DNA of 64,000 bases from Pseudoxanthomonas sp. Root630 (GCF_001427585.1 NZ_LMGY01000003.1:62001-126000), one strand, 5' to 3'; shown: positions 41,446 to 50,871, counted from the first letter of the stretch. Notes: generated by a model from the sequence alone, not told the origin. Numbers and translations: made by a program.

Positions 41446-41972
41446 AATTGCGTCACGCGTTGTTGGGCCTGGGGTTGGTGAGCGTATCCCTCCAAGCACT
41501 TGCCGACGACATCATCCGCACGTCGCCCCAGATCGAGTTGCGGGCGGGCTACAAGGGCTATCCCGAGTTCGAGGAATGCGCCTGGATGAAGGAGTATCCC
41601 GCGCATCTCGTGGAGTATGCCAAGGGGCAGGTCGAGTTGACCGACGCGTCCCTCGACACGGTGCCGGGAAGGACCTTGCGCGTGCGCATCATGCACATGC
41701 GCACGGCTGACGGTGGCGGCTTCTCGGGCCCCAAGTGGGCGATGATCCGCGCCGAGCTCTACGAAGACGGCAAGCTCATCGGCCAGTACCAGCCCTATCG
41801 GCGCACGATGACCATGTTCCGCGACGGGTGCTCGTCGCTCAGCAAGATCAGCGATGCATTGGCCGCCGACACGGCCACCTGGCTGCGTCGGGGCGATTTC
41901 AAGATCGAGTATGCGGACGACCAAGCCGCAATCGAGATCGGCCCGGAAGAGGACGTCCCGCCGATCCAATGA
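41442..41972 (+). CDS. Secreted protein of unknown function
   Basis: 176 residues with a signal peptide (RHALLGLGLVSVSLQALAD). The mature chain has a Cys in the FEECAWMKEY block and a second Cys in DGCSSLSKI, possibly disulfide-linked. ATG overlaps the upstream stop (ATGA). It is predicted to be periplasmic; no known family is recognised. Confidence 0.65.
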   Translation: MKLRHALLGLGLVSVSLQALADDIIRTSPQIELRAGYKGYPEFEECAWMKEYPAHLVEYAKGQVELTDASLDTVPGRTLRVRIMHMRTADGGGFSGPKWAMIRAELYEDGKLIGQYQPYRRTMTMFRDGCSSLSKISDALAADTATWLRRGDFKIEYADDQAAIEIGPEEDVPPIQ

Positions 41973-42074
41973 CCGATATCGTGCGGCAGCTGCTGCACGG
42001 TATCCGAACATCGCGGCTGGCGTCCTGCAAGATGAAGCGAGCGCGCCATTCTTTTCCCACAAAGGAGTAACACC

Positions 42075-42515
42075 ATGAAACGACTTCTGACCACAGCTTT
42101 GCTGACGATGGCCGTGCTGACCCCGCACGCGAACGCGGCCGACACCCGCGTCGAACTGCCGTTCCAGGAACTGGTGAACTCACCGGAAGCCAGGGCGGCC
42201 GGCATCGACGGTAGCGTGCGCTTCTACCTGGCCGGCCAGAAGACGCCGACCGTGGTGTCGCGCTTCGGCGAGGACGTGACCAACAAGAAGACCAATGGCG
42301 TGGGCAAGTCCGATGCCGAATCCTGCCGCTGGGTGGCGCTGTCGGCGTTGAAGGCCCTGCAGGAGGGCGCCAAGGACCGCGGCGCCAACGCGGTCATCGA
42401 CATCGTCAGTTACTTCAAGAAGAACGAGTTCCGCAGCGCCACCAACTTCGAATGCCATGCGGGCGGGATCATGAGCGGCGTGGCCTTCAAGGCCACCTAC
42501 GCGAAGGTCAAGTAA
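42075..42515 (+). CDS. Small periplasmic protein, excinuclease-ATPase-subunit-like by name only
   Basis: 146 residues, signal peptide MKRLLTTALLTMAVLTPHAN with cleavage after ANA. The ordered pattern ALSALKALQEGAKDRGANAVIDIVSYFKKNEF resembles small secreted proteins often mislabelled as excinuclease ATPase subunit; no ATPase motif is present. Strong ribosome-binding site AAAGGAG ten bases before the ATG. A strong hairpin follows. Confidence 0.75.
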   Translation: MKRLLTTALLTMAVLTPHANAADTRVELPFQELVNSPEARAAGIDGSVRFYLAGQKTPTVVSRFGEDVTNKKTNGVGKSDAESCRWVALSALKALQEGAKDRGANAVIDIVSYFKKNEFRSATNFECHAGGIMSGVAFKATYAKVK

Positions 42516-42531
42516 GCATCCACACGGGTCA

Positions 42532-42559
42532 CATGCGGCCGCCTTCGGGCGGCCGCATG
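42532..42559. terminator. Bidirectional hairpin terminator
   Basis: Twelve-base perfect stem (CATGCGGCCGCC and its complement) around a TTCG tetraloop, between two convergent genes. On the plus strand it is followed by CGTTTC, so the T run is short, but the stem is very stable and the position fits shared termination. Confidence 0.7.
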
Positions 42560-42563
42560 CGTT

Positions 42564-44945
42564 TCAGTCGCCGGGCAGGTGCACGCGCCGCAGGCGCAGG
42601 GCATTGCCGACCACGGAAGCGGAACTCAGGCTCATCGCCAGCGCCGCGAACATCGGCGACAACAGGGGGCCGCCGAACAGGCCCAGCACGCCCGCCGCGA
42701 CCGGCACGCCCAGCGCGTTGTAGGCGAACGCGAACGCCAGGTTCTGCCGCATGTTGCGCACCGCGGCCTCGGACAACGCCTTGGCCCGTGCGATCCCGCG
42801 CAGATCGCCTTTCACCAGCGTCACCTGCGCGCTGGACATGGCCACGTCCGTGCCCGTGCCCATGGCAATGCCGACATCGGCGGCGGCGAGGGCAGGGGCG
42901 TCGTTGATGCCGTCGCCGGCCATCGCTACATGCCGGCCCTCCTGCTTCAGCCGCGCCACCAGCGCAGCCTTGTCCGCAGGACGCACGTCGCCATGGATCT
43001 CATCGATGCCGAGGCGCGCCGCGACAGCGCGTGCCGTGCGTTCCCCATCGCCCGTGGCCATGACGATGCGGAGCCCGCCATCGCGCAGCGCACGCAAGGC
43101 GTCCGGCGTGCTGGCCTTGATCGGGTCGGCCACCGCGATGCTTCCGGCGGGCATGCCATCCACGGCGAGGAACATCACGCTGCCGCCTTCCTCGCGAATC
43201 CGGTCAGCATCGTCCTGCAGCGGGCGGACGGATACACCTTCTTCCTGCATCAACACGGTGTTGCCGAAGGCGACGCGATGGCGGTCGACGCGTCCGCGGA
43301 CGCCGATGCCGCTGCTGGATTCGAAATCCTGTGCAGGCGAGAGCGCCATCCCGCGACGACGCGCTTCCTGCACCACGGCGTCCGCCAGCGGATGCTCGCT
43401 GCCGGCGTCCAGGCTCGCCGCCAGGCGCAGCACGGTGTCTTCGTCGAATGGCGGCAGCGCATGCACCGCCTTGAACGCGGGGCGGCCTTCGGTCAGCGTG
43501 CCGGTCTTGTCGACGATCAGCGTATCGACCTTGCGCAGGGTCTCGATCGCCTCCGCATCGCGGAACAATACGCCTGCCTGCGCGGCACGGCCGCTGGCCA
43601 CCATCACCGACATCGGCGTGGCCAGGCCCAGCGCACAGGGGCAGGCGATGATCAGCACGGAGACCGCATTGAGCACGGCGTGCGTCCACGACGGTTCCGG
43701 CCCGAAGAAACCCCAGCCCAGCAGCGTCGCGAGCGCTGCGCCGAGCACCGCGAGCACGAACCAGAACGACACCCGGTCCGCCAGCCGCTGCAACGGCGCG
43801 CGGCTGCGCTGGGCCTGTGCGACGAGCTGCACGATCTGCGCCAGCACGCTGTCGCTGCCGACCTTCTCCGCACGGATCACCAGGCTGCCCGCGCCATTGA
43901 GCGTGGCGCCGATCACCCGGTCGCCGGGGCCGCGTTCCACCGGCATGGGTTCGCCGGTCAGCATCGATTCGTCGATGTGGCTGCGACCCTCGAGCACCAC
44001 GCCATCGACCGGTACCTTTTCGCCGGGCCGGACACGCAGCCGGTCGCCGACGTGCACGTGCGACAAGTCGATGTCTTCTTCATCGCCGTCGTCGCGCACG
44101 CGACGTGCCGTCTTGGGGGCCAGGCCGAGCAGGGCGCGGATGGCGGCGGACGTCTGCGAGCGTGCCTTCAGTTCCAGCAGCTGACCCAGCAAGGTCAGCG
44201 AGACGATCACCGCAGCGGCTTCGAAGTACACGCCGACGTGGCCGTGCTCGCGGAACGAGGGCGGGAAAACCTGTGGCGCCAGCACGGCCACCACGCTGTA
44301 ACCGTAGGCCGCCGCCACGCCGGTGCCGATCAGCGTCCACATGTTGGGGCTGCGATGACGGATGGACTGCGCCCAACGCTGGAAGAAAGGCCACGCGGCC
44401 CAGAGCACGACCGGCGTACTGAACGCGAATTCCAGCCACGTACGCACGGTCGGCGGGATGACGGTGAGGTACATGCCGCCCATGGCCAAGAGCAAGGTCG
44501 CTGCGCTGAACGGCAGCGTCCACCAGAAGCGGCGGCGGAAATCGATCAGCTCGGGATTTTCTTCGTCGTCCAGCGAAGGCAGCATCGGTTCCAGCGCCAT
44601 GCCGCACAGCGGGCAGGTGCCGGGCGCATCGCGCACGATCTCCGGGTGCATCGGGCAGGTGTACTGTGTGCCTGGTGGGGCGACGGCGGGCGTCGTCGAT
44701 ATCGAAGGTTGCAGATAGCGCGCAGGGTCGGCAACGAACTTGGCGCGACACCCGGCGGAACAGAAGTGGTACGACGCACCGTCATGTTCGGCATGGTGCA
44801 GCGCAGTGGCCGGGTCCACCCGCATGCCGCAGACCGGATCGGTGGCGAGGGTGTCGTCCGTGGCCGATGCGTGCTGGTGGCCGCCACAGCACGCCGCCTT
44901 CTCGGGCGTCACGACGTGATGCCCGTGATGATGCGAGCCGCTCAC
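42564..44945 (-). CDS. copA: Copper-exporting P1B-type ATPase
   Basis: 793 residues from GTG overlapping the CueR stop (GTGA). N-terminal His-rich segment and YHS-type domain ([21 protein letters not shown]), heavy-metal-binding segment [20 protein letters not shown], then eight membrane helices with the CPC metal site ([17 protein letters not shown]), phosphorylation DKTGTLTEG and hinge [18 protein letters not shown]. It exports Cu(I) to the periplasm. The usual HMA domain is replaced by the YHS/CxxM-type N-terminus. The symbol copA here names the ATPase, not the multicopper oxidase further on. Confidence 0.9.
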   Translation of the reverse strand: MSGSHHHGHHVVTPEKAACCGGHQHASATDDTLATDPVCGMRVDPATALHHAEHDGASYHFCSAGCRAKFVADPARYLQPSISTTPAVAPPGTQYTCPMHPEIVRDAPGTCPLCGMALEPMLPSLDDEENPELIDFRRRFWWTLPFSAATLLLAMGGMYLTVIPPTVRTWLEFAFSTPVVLWAAWPFFQRWAQSIRHRSPNMWTLIGTGVAAAYGYSVVAVLAPQVFPPSFREHGHVGVYFEAAAVIVSLTLLGQLLELKARSQTSAAIRALLGLAPKTARRVRDDGDEEDIDLSHVHVGDRLRVRPGEKVPVDGVVLEGRSHIDESMLTGEPMPVERGPGDRVIGATLNGAGSLVIRAEKVGSDSVLAQIVQLVAQAQRSRAPLQRLADRVSFWFVLAVLGAALATLLGWGFFGPEPSWTHAVLNAVSVLIIACPCALGLATPMSVMVASGRAAQAGVLFRDAEAIETLRKVDTLIVDKTGTLTEGRPAFKAVHALPPFDEDTVLRLAASLDAGSEHPLADAVVQEARRRGMALSPAQDFESSSGIGVRGRVDRHRVAFGNTVLMQEEGVSVRPLQDDADRIREEGGSVMFLAVDGMPAGSIAVADPIKASTPDALRALRDGGLRIVMATGDGERTARAVAARLGIDEIHGDVRPADKAALVARLKQEGRHVAMAGDGINDAPALAAADVGIAMGTGTDVAMSSAQVTLVKGDLRGIARAKALSEAAVRNMRQNLAFAFAYNALGVPVAAGVLGLFGGPLLSPMFAALAMSLSSASVVGNALRLRRVHLPGD

Positions 44946-45337
44946 GCTTCGCCTCCCAGCGCTGAGAGGATGGGGCACTGGTCCAGTGCGCCGTGACCGG
45001 GGCAGGCATCGACCAGCGTCCGAAGACCATCGCGCACGCGCGCCAGTTCGGCGAGGCGCTGCTCCACGTCGGCCAGCTTGTCGGCCGCGGCAGCGCGGAC
45101 GGCGGCCATGTCGCCGTCATGAGCGCGGCTGAGCGCGAGCAGGTCGCGGATCTCCTCCAGCGTGAAGCCGAGGGTCTTCGCACGGCGGATGAAGGTCAGC
45201 CGCAGCACGTCGTCGGCTTCGTAGTGCCGGTAGCCGCTGGCGCTTCGTGTCGGCGGCGGGAGTAGCTGCTGTTTCTCGTAGTACCGCACGGTGTCGATGG
45301 GGACGCCGGTGCGGCGGGATAATTGTCCGATGTTCAT
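44942..45337 (-). CDS. cueR: Cu(I)-responsive MerR-type regulator CueR
   Basis: 131 residues. Helix-turn-helix start [26 protein letters not shown], a long dimerisation helix ([21 protein letters not shown]), and the metal loop with two Cys ([15 protein letters not shown]) spaced as in CueR. It activates the downstream ATPase gene, with which it overlaps, and sits behind a MerR-type operator. Ribosome-binding sequence GGAG is seven bases upstream. Confidence 0.92.
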   Translation of the reverse strand: MNIGQLSRRTGVPIDTVRYYEKQQLLPPPTRSASGYRHYEADDVLRLTFIRRAKTLGFTLEEIRDLLALSRAHDGDMAAVRAAAADKLADVEQRLAELARVRDGLRTLVDACPGHGALDQCPILSALGGEA

Positions 45338-45367
45338 GCGGGGACTCCTCGAAGTACCGGCAGTCTG

Positions 45368-45396
45368 CACCCTGGAGTACGCTCCAGAGTCAAGGG
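45368..45396 (-). promoter_or_regulatory. CueR-type operator/promoter of cueR-copA
   Basis: On the minus strand TTGACT is followed by the perfect inverted repeat CTGGAG...CTCCAG (centre CGTA) and then GCAGACT about 19 bases beyond. MerR-family promoters have exactly this overlong spacer with the dyad inside it. The position is right for cueR transcription, about 50 bases before the ATG. Confidence 0.75.
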
Positions 45397-45425
45397 GGGG
45401 CGGCGCGCGTGCCGCCCTTTCCGGA

Positions 45426-45956
45426 TCAGGGCGAATGCTCCGCGTAAGGCGCGGTGCTGCCATCGCGGTGCAGTGCGAGCACCGTGTAGGAGGGGGCATC
45501 GACGCCTTCCACCTCCATCCCGGGCGACCCCATCGGCATGCCGGGCAGCACGAGGCCGCGGAGGGCCGGCTTCTCGCGCAACAGGCGGTGGATGTCCGAT
45601 GCCGGTACATGGCCCTCGATCACGTAACCCCCGATCTCGGCGGTATGGCAGGACGCATGCGCGGGCAGGATGCCGAGCCGCTCCTTCACCGGGCTCATGG
45701 CTTCTTCGACGTGATCTTCCACGTCGAAGCCTTCCTTGCGCAGATGCTCGACCCAGAGATGGCAGCACCCGCAGTACGCGTCGCGATGCACGGTGATCTT
45801 CGGCGTCTGCACCTCCGAGGCCTTGCGTTGCGCTGCCGGTGCGGGCGTTGCGGCGGGTGCGCTGTCCATCGGCGTGGGTACCGCCTGCGTGCAGGCGGCG
45901 AGAGTGGTGGCGAGCAGTAACGCCGCGAGGTGGGGCAGGGGAGTGCGACAGGTCAT
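45426..45956 (-). CDS. DUF411 periplasmic metal-binding protein
   Basis: 176 residues. Lipoprotein-type N-terminus LLLATTLAACTQA (lipobox AAC), then the DUF411 domain: ITVHRDAYCGCCHLWVEHL with the Cys cluster CGCC, LGILPAHASCHTAEIGGYVIEGHVPA and the C-terminal LPGMPMGSPGMEV. Met and Cys residues suggest copper binding. Family members are commonly found in copper and mercury resistance loci. It sits between cueR and copB; the promoter of the upstream genes may drive it. Confidence 0.87.
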   Translation of the reverse strand: MTCRTPLPHLAALLLATTLAACTQAVPTPMDSAPAATPAPAAQRKASEVQTPKITVHRDAYCGCCHLWVEHLRKEGFDVEDHVEEAMSPVKERLGILPAHASCHTAEIGGYVIEGHVPASDIHRLLREKPALRGLVLPGMPMGSPGMEVEGVDAPSYTVLALHRDGSTAPYAEHSP

Positions 45957-45966
45957 GGCGTTTTCC

Positions 45967-46869
45967 TCAGAACCAGATCCGGATGCCCGCGACGATGCGG
46001 GTATCGCGCGGGGATTCGCTTTCGGCTCGACGTAGATCCGCGGTGTCGCCGAGTGCGCGTTCGTGCACGACGCCAACGTAAGGCGCGAAGCGGCGGCTCG
46101 CTTCGTAGCGCAGGCGAAGCCCCGCCTCGACACCGGTGAAACCCCGGGCAATGCCGTGGTCAGGATCGTCCTTCGCCGCCATGTCCACTTCCACGAGCGG
46201 TTGCAGGATCAGGCGGTTGGTGATCCGGAGCGTGTATTCGGCTTCCACGTTCGCCGCGATCTGGCCGCCTTCGCCGATGTACGCGGTTGCCGACACCTCG
46301 AAGCGGTACGGCGCCATGCCCTGCACCCCGAACGCCGCCCAGCTGCGTCCATCGCCGGGTTTGAAGTCGTGCTTCATGCCGGCCACCACGTCCCACCACG
46401 GCGAAACGCTGCGGCCGTACAGCACTTCGAGTTCGGCGCTCTCGGTGTGGCCACCCATCCGCTCGCCCTCGCTGCGCAGCCACAGGCGGTCGGTGTCGGT
46501 GCCGAACCACGCCATGCCTTCCCAGGCTTGACCGGTGCCTTCGTCGGCCTCCCACGCTTCCAGGCGGTTGAACGTCACCTTGCGGTTGAATGCCGGGGCG
46601 TGCTGCATGGCATGGTGATCGATATCGGGAAATGCCGCCGCCAGATCGTCGGCGGTGATCGGCGGGACCGGTTCGCGCGGTGTCGCCGTCGCAGGCTCGG
46701 CCTGCGACATAGCGGCGTGGTCGTGATGGGCGTGCTCGTCCTGCTTGGGCGCTTCCGTTGCCGCGTGCTGCGCGTGGTCGTGATGTTGTGCGAAAGCGGG
46801 CGTCGCCAGGCCCAGCGCGAAGGCGAGCGCGGAAACCAACTGTATCGGAGCAGGGGAGAGGGTCTTCAT
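45967..46869 (-). CDS. copB: Copper-resistance outer-membrane protein CopB
   Basis: 300 residues. Signal peptide (QLVSALAFALGLATPAFAQ) followed by a His/Met-rich linker (HHDHAQHAATEAPKQDEHAH). The rest is a beta-barrel-like CopB domain (GEGGQIAANVEAEYTLRITNR; ASRRFAPYVGVVHERALGD) ending in the aromatic residue WF typical of outer-membrane proteins. It overlaps copA by four bases; together they sequester or export periplasmic copper. Confidence 0.92.
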   Translation of the reverse strand: MKTLSPAPIQLVSALAFALGLATPAFAQHHDHAQHAATEAPKQDEHAHHDHAAMSQAEPATATPREPVPPITADDLAAAFPDIDHHAMQHAPAFNRKVTFNRLEAWEADEGTGQAWEGMAWFGTDTDRLWLRSEGERMGGHTESAELEVLYGRSVSPWWDVVAGMKHDFKPGDGRSWAAFGVQGMAPYRFEVSATAYIGEGGQIAANVEAEYTLRITNRLILQPLVEVDMAAKDDPDHGIARGFTGVEAGLRLRYEASRRFAPYVGVVHERALGDTADLRRAESESPRDTRIVAGIRIWF

Positions 46870-48668
46870 GCTTCGATCCTCACTTCCCGCATCATGCCCG
46901 CTTCCATGTGGTACAGCAGATGACAGTGGAAGGCCCATCGTCCCAGCGCATCGGCGCGCACGCGGTAGCTGCGCCGCGTGCCGGGTGGCATGTCGATGGT
47001 GTGCTTGCGCAGATGGAAGCCGCCGTCAGCGTTCTCCAGGTCGCTCCAGACACCATGCAGGTGGATGGGGTGCTGCATCATCGTGTCGTTGACCAGCACG
47101 ATGCGCATGCGCTCGCCGTACGTCAGGCGCAGCGGCTCGGCACTGGCGAATGGAATGCCGTCGAACGACCAGGCGAATTTCTCCATATGCCCGGTGAGGT
47201 GCAGCTCGACGGTGCGGCCCGGCTCGCGGCCGTCAGGATCGTCGAACAGGCTGCGCATCGCGCCATAGGTCAGCACCTGGCGACCGTTGTCGCGCAGACC
47301 GATGCCGGGATCATCGAGCTTCGGATCGCTGGCGGAGGACTGCATGTCCACCAGCGGGTTGCCCGATTCGCTGGCCGGATGGTTCGGTGCGGACGGTGCG
47401 GTTCCATGGGCGCCGTGGTCCATCGCCCCCATGTTCGCGCCGCAACCGCCTTCGCCCATCATGGCGCCGCAGCCACCTTCCATGCCCTTGCTGGCACCGT
47501 GTCCGCCCATGTCGTGGCCCATGTCGGCCATCGTCAGCAGCGGGCGCGGATCGCGCGGCGGGACCGGTGCCTCCAGGCCGTCGCGCACGGCCAGCGTGCC
47601 GCGTGCGTAGCCGGTGCGGCCCATGTCCTGCGCGAAGATCGTGAAAGCGTCCTGGCCGGCGGGTTCCACGATCACGTCGAAGGTCTCCGCCACCGCGATG
47701 CGGAATTCGTCCACGCTGACGGGATGGATGTACTGCCCGTCGGCGGCGACCACGGTCATCTTCAGGCCGGGGATGCGCACGTCGAAGTAGGTCATCGCGC
47801 TGCCGTTGATGAAACGCAGCAGCACCTTCTCGCCCGGCTTGAACAGGCCCGTCCAGTTGCCGGACGGTGCCGCGCCGTTCACCAGGTAGGTATAGGTGTG
47901 CGCGTTGATGTCGGAGATGTCGGTGGGCGTCATCCGCATGCGGCCCCACATGCCGCGGTCCCCGATCGTCTCCGTCAGCCCGTCGCGCTTCGCATCGCGG
48001 ACGAAATCCACCAGCGTGCGCTGGTAGTAGTTGTCGTGCTCCGGCATTTTCTTCATGCGCCGGTAGAGTGCCGCGGGTTCCAGGTCGGTCCAGTCCGACA
48101 GCAGTACGACGTGTTCGCGGTCGTGGTGATACGGCGGCGGGTCGCGTGGATCGATGATGAGTGCGCCGTAGAGCCCCGCCTGTTCCTGGAACATGGAATG
48201 GCTGTGGTACCAGTAGGTGCCGGACTGTTTCACCTGGAAGCGGTACTGGAAGGTTTCGCCCGGTGCGATGCCGTTGAAACTCAGGCCCGGCACGCCGTCC
48301 ATGTTCGACGGCAGCAGGATGCCGTGCCAGTGGATCGAGGTCATGTCGCGCAGGCGATTGCTGACGCGCACCGTCACCGTATCGCCCTCGCGCCAGCGCA
48401 GCGTGGGTGCGGGCAGGCTGTTGTTGACGGTAATCGCAGGCCGTGTGCGGCCGGTGACGTCGACCGGCATCGCCCCGATGCTCAGCGCGAAATCGGTGCC
48501 GGTGACGAGCGCGGCGCCGCCGCGGCGCGCGGGTGTTCCTGCGGAGGCGGGCGGGCGTGCCAGGCCGAGGCCGAGCGCGGCACCGCCGGTGGCCAGGCCG
48601 GTGACGAACTGGCGGCGCGTGGGGCGGAACGCGCCCAGGCGCCCCGCTGTGGGGTCATCGTGTTTCAT
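46866..48668 (-). CDS. copA: Multicopper oxidase CopA of the copLAB system
   Basis: 600 residues with a twin-arginine signal (RPTRRQFVTGLATGGAALGL). Copper sites of a laccase-like multicopper oxidase: SIHWHGILLPSNMDG, TYWYHSHSMFQEQAGL, HPIHLHGVWSDL and FHCHLLYHMEAGMM. A Met/His/Gly-rich block (about residues 380-425) matches the methionine-rich Cu-binding region of CopA. It oxidises Cu(I) in the periplasm. This gene is unrelated to the copper ATPase gene also called copA. Confidence 0.95.
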   Translation of the reverse strand: MKHDDPTAGRLGAFRPTRRQFVTGLATGGAALGLGLARPPASAGTPARRGGAALVTGTDFALSIGAMPVDVTGRTRPAITVNNSLPAPTLRWREGDTVTVRVSNRLRDMTSIHWHGILLPSNMDGVPGLSFNGIAPGETFQYRFQVKQSGTYWYHSHSMFQEQAGLYGALIIDPRDPPPYHHDREHVVLLSDWTDLEPAALYRRMKKMPEHDNYYQRTLVDFVRDAKRDGLTETIGDRGMWGRMRMTPTDISDINAHTYTYLVNGAAPSGNWTGLFKPGEKVLLRFINGSAMTYFDVRIPGLKMTVVAADGQYIHPVSVDEFRIAVAETFDVIVEPAGQDAFTIFAQDMGRTGYARGTLAVRDGLEAPVPPRDPRPLLTMADMGHDMGGHGASKGMEGGCGAMMGEGGCGANMGAMDHGAHGTAPSAPNHPASESGNPLVDMQSSASDPKLDDPGIGLRDNGRQVLTYGAMRSLFDDPDGREPGRTVELHLTGHMEKFAWSFDGIPFASAEPLRLTYGERMRIVLVNDTMMQHPIHLHGVWSDLENADGGFHLRKHTIDMPPGTRRSYRVRADALGRWAFHCHLLYHMEAGMMREVRIEA

Positions 48669-48785
48669 GCAAGCTCATCCTGTGGATCCGGCGCGGGGAA
48701 CGTGGCCCGTGCGACGGTTTCCGTGGTTTTCGCGAACCGGTGCGCGCCAGGCGACCGGAAGTCGGGCGGCGCCGCGGGTGCGGCG

Positions 48786-49190
48786 TCAGGCGACCAGGAT
48801 GGGAGGTCGATGCCGGTGCGAGAGGCGTGCGGAGGCGTGGCCGTCCGCGGTGTAGTCGGGCGCGCCGGCCTGCAGCGGCGCACTGGCGCCGGGCCAGAGG
48901 GGCCAGACCAGCGCTGACGCATGCTGGGCACAGAAACCATCGCAGGTGCCGGCCTTGCAGCAGTCCGGTGAGTCGCCCTGCGGGTGGTGGTCGCCGCTGT
49001 CCTGCATGCCCGCCATATCCATGTCGTCCATGTCGTCATGACACGGCGGCGCGGGCGTATCGTCGCCGACCATCGCGGCCGCAGGTGCGCCTTCCAGCGC
49101 GCTGCTTGCGGCCATGTGCGCGGACACGCTGCCGTTCACCAGCAGGAGCAGGCAGAGCAGGGCACGCAACAGGGGCGCGAATCGGGCCAT
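48786..49190 (-). CDS. copL: CopL, metal-binding regulator of copAB
   Basis: About 134 residues. Hydrophobic N-terminal segment (LLRALLCLLLLVNGSVSAHM), then a Cys/His/Met-rich block (CHDDMDDMDMAGMQDSGDHH; CCKAGTCDGFCAQHAS). CopL is found upstream of copAB in Xanthomonas and related genera and is needed for copper induction of copAB. Two start codons are possible (49208, 49190); the second gives a tighter signal peptide. 117 bases separate it from copA. Confidence 0.85.
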   Translation of the reverse strand: MARFAPLLRALLCLLLLVNGSVSAHMAASSALEGAPAAAMVGDDTPAPPCHDDMDDMDMAGMQDSGDHHPQGDSPDCCKAGTCDGFCAQHASALVWPLWPGASAPLQAGAPDYTADGHASARLSHRHRPPILVA

Positions 49191-49222
49191 GGCGGGATGA
49201 TACGCCATCGCTGGCGGACATA

Positions 49223-49241
49223 CCTTGGCGTAGGGTCAAGG
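49223..49241 (-). promoter_or_regulatory. Candidate copper-responsive operator of copL
   Basis: Inverted repeat CCTTG...CAAGG with a nine-base centre overlaps a TTGACC -35-like hexamer on the minus strand, 33 to 51 bases before the copL start. The CCTTG half-sites are similar to known CueR boxes. No confident -10 is seen, so this is a weak call. Confidence 0.35.
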
Positions 49242-49328
49242 CTTGGCTTCATCCGTGCGGCACCACGCCATGGCAGGGACACGATATCCTTGCGGTGTTT
49301 CTTCGGCATTGGGCAGCGTGGCATTCGG

Positions 49329-50339
49329 ATGGCGGGCACGGTAATGACGGGCAGGGTGCCGGCAGGCGTGGTTGAGGGTCGTATTCCGGAAGATGCCCGT
49401 GTCCGGATCATCGTTGCCGACGTCGGCGGCACCTATGCGCGCCTGGGCTGGACCGACGGCGCCGACGCTGACCAGGTCCACGACTACCGCCGGTATGCCT
49501 GCGCCGACCATCCGGACCTCGCCTCGATCCTGCGCGACTACGCTGCGGATGGCGTCTGCCAGGGCGCCGTGGTCGCGATCGCTGGCGTGCTGGAGGGCGA
49601 TCGGCTGATCAACTCCAACCTGCCGTGGGCGGTCTCGGTTGAACAGACACGCCTGGGTGCCGGGTTGTCGTGGGTACGACTGATCAATGATTTCGAAGCC
49701 GTCGCCAACGCAATGCCCGTCCTTGCGCGCGACACGTTGTCGCCGCTGACCCATGTCACCGAAAGCAGCGAGAACTCGCCGGCGCTGGTGATCGGTCCCG
49801 GCACGGGCCTGGGCGCGGCGCTATGGATGGAAGGCCATCCACCACGCGTACTGGCGACGGAAGTCGGCCAGGCAGCGCTGGCTGCAGGCAACGATCTTGA
49901 GATGGACGTGGTGCGCCGGCTGCTGCGCGAGCGCCGCCATCTCAACAATGAGCACGTGCTGTCCGGCACTGGCCTGATGAACCTGTACCGCTGCCTGTGC
50001 GAACTGCGAGGCGGCACCGCCGTCCATGCCGACGCGGGCGCGCTGGTCGCTGCCGCGGAATCCGGCGACGGCCTCGCGCTCGAAACGCTGCAGATGTTCT
50101 GCGGCTGGCTGGGTAGCCTGGTCGGCGACCTGGCGATCATCTTCGGCGCCAAGGTCGTATACCTCGCCGGCGGCGTCACCGCGCACATTCCCCAATTCCT
50201 CCACGACGGCCACTTCCTGGCGCGCTACCTCAACAAAGGCGTGATGTCCGAACGCCTGGAGCAGGTACCGGTGTGGCGTGTGGAGCATGGACAGCTGGGA
50301 TTGCTGGGTGCTGCGGCTTGGTATCAGCAGCATCAGTAG
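49329..50339 (+). CDS. glk: Glucokinase
   Basis: 336 residues of the bacterial Glk family: phosphate loop IVADVGGTYARLGW, LINDFEAVANAMP with the catalytic Asp, IGPGTGLGAALW and EVGQAALAAGNDLEMDV. Phosphorylates glucose with ATP. The ATG at MAGTVMTG is preferred; the frame opens far upstream without family similarity. The stop codon overlaps the first bases of the dif-like site described next. Confidence 0.94.
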   Translation: MAGTVMTGRVPAGVVEGRIPEDARVRIIVADVGGTYARLGWTDGADADQVHDYRRYACADHPDLASILRDYAADGVCQGAVVAIAGVLEGDRLINSNLPWAVSVEQTRLGAGLSWVRLINDFEAVANAMPVLARDTLSPLTHVTESSENSPALVIGPGTGLGAALWMEGHPPRVLATEVGQAALAAGNDLEMDVVRRLLRERRHLNNEHVLSGTGLMNLYRCLCELRGGTAVHADAGALVAAAESGDGLALETLQMFCGWLGSLVGDLAIIFGAKVVYLAGGVTAHIPQFLHDGHFLARYLNKGVMSERLEQVPVWRVEHGQLGLLGAAAWYQQHQ

Positions 50340-50366
50340 TTTTACATAATAGGCATTATGCGAAAT
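50339..50366 (-). other. dif-like XerC/XerD site 1
   Basis: On the minus strand the 11-base arm ATTTCGCATAA, a six-base centre TGCCTA and the 11-base arm TTATGTAAAAC line up with the E. coli dif layout (XerC arm, central hexamer, XerD arm). By direct count 21 of 28 bases agree with E. coli dif, including all of CGCATAA and TTATGT. It begins at the last base of the glk stop codon and marks the left edge of the accessory region. Confidence 0.7.
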
Positions 50367-50494
50367 GGCTTGTGGGGTGAACTGGGCTGGTGGACCCGCT
50401 TGCTAGGTGATTGCCGCAGCGAATCTGCCCCCTCTACGCCCAGCAATCGCCTCATTTGGGTCCAACAACCGCCCCAGATTTGTTGAGGCTCCTA

Positions 50495-50539
50495 CAAGTT
50501 GCCCCGTGATCTGAGAACCGCCAAGCAAGTTGCCCCGTG
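50495..50539 (+). repeat. Two direct 14-base repeats
   Basis: CAAGTTGCCCCGTG occurs at 50495-50508 and again at 50526-50539, and a shortened inverted copy GGCAACTTG lies near 50590. The region has no supported gene. Origin unknown. Confidence 0.6.
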
Positions 50540-50652
50540 CTTGGTGCCGGTTGATCCACCGATGGTCGGTTCGGACCCCAAATACGTGCCGGCAACTTGC
50601 CTCCAACTAAGGCTGCTCCCGACAAGATGCCTCAGGTCCGAAAAAAGGCTCC

Positions 50653-50849
50653 CTAAACACGCCGCATTCTTGGTGGGCCGTCGTCTTGAGCCGTAGCCCC
50701 GCGCCACCCCGCTGCGAGGGCCATCTCGGCGTAGCGCAGTCGCTCGGCTGGGTCTTGAGCTTGGTCAGCAGCAGGACGTGGTGGCCCCGAGGCAATTTGG
50801 CAACAAGCTGTTTCCCAATTGAGGCATCCGGCGTGTTCCCGGTTTCCAC
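50653..50849 (-). pseudogene. Remnant of a DUF1016 (YhcG-type PD-(D/E)XK) nuclease gene
   Basis: IGKQLVAKLPRGHHVLLLTKLK in one minus-strand frame (50756-50819) is followed at once by DPAERLRYAEMALAAGWRG in the next frame (50698-50754). Together they match the central block of the DUF1016 family, where the usual text is close to LPWGHNLLLLxKLKDPxxRLWYAxxALEHGW. A single base missing between AAG and ACC explains the shift. The flanking catalytic and N-terminal parts are gone, so this is a decayed fragment. Confidence 0.6.
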
Positions 50850-50871
50850 GCTCCCGAGCCAATGGGTACGC

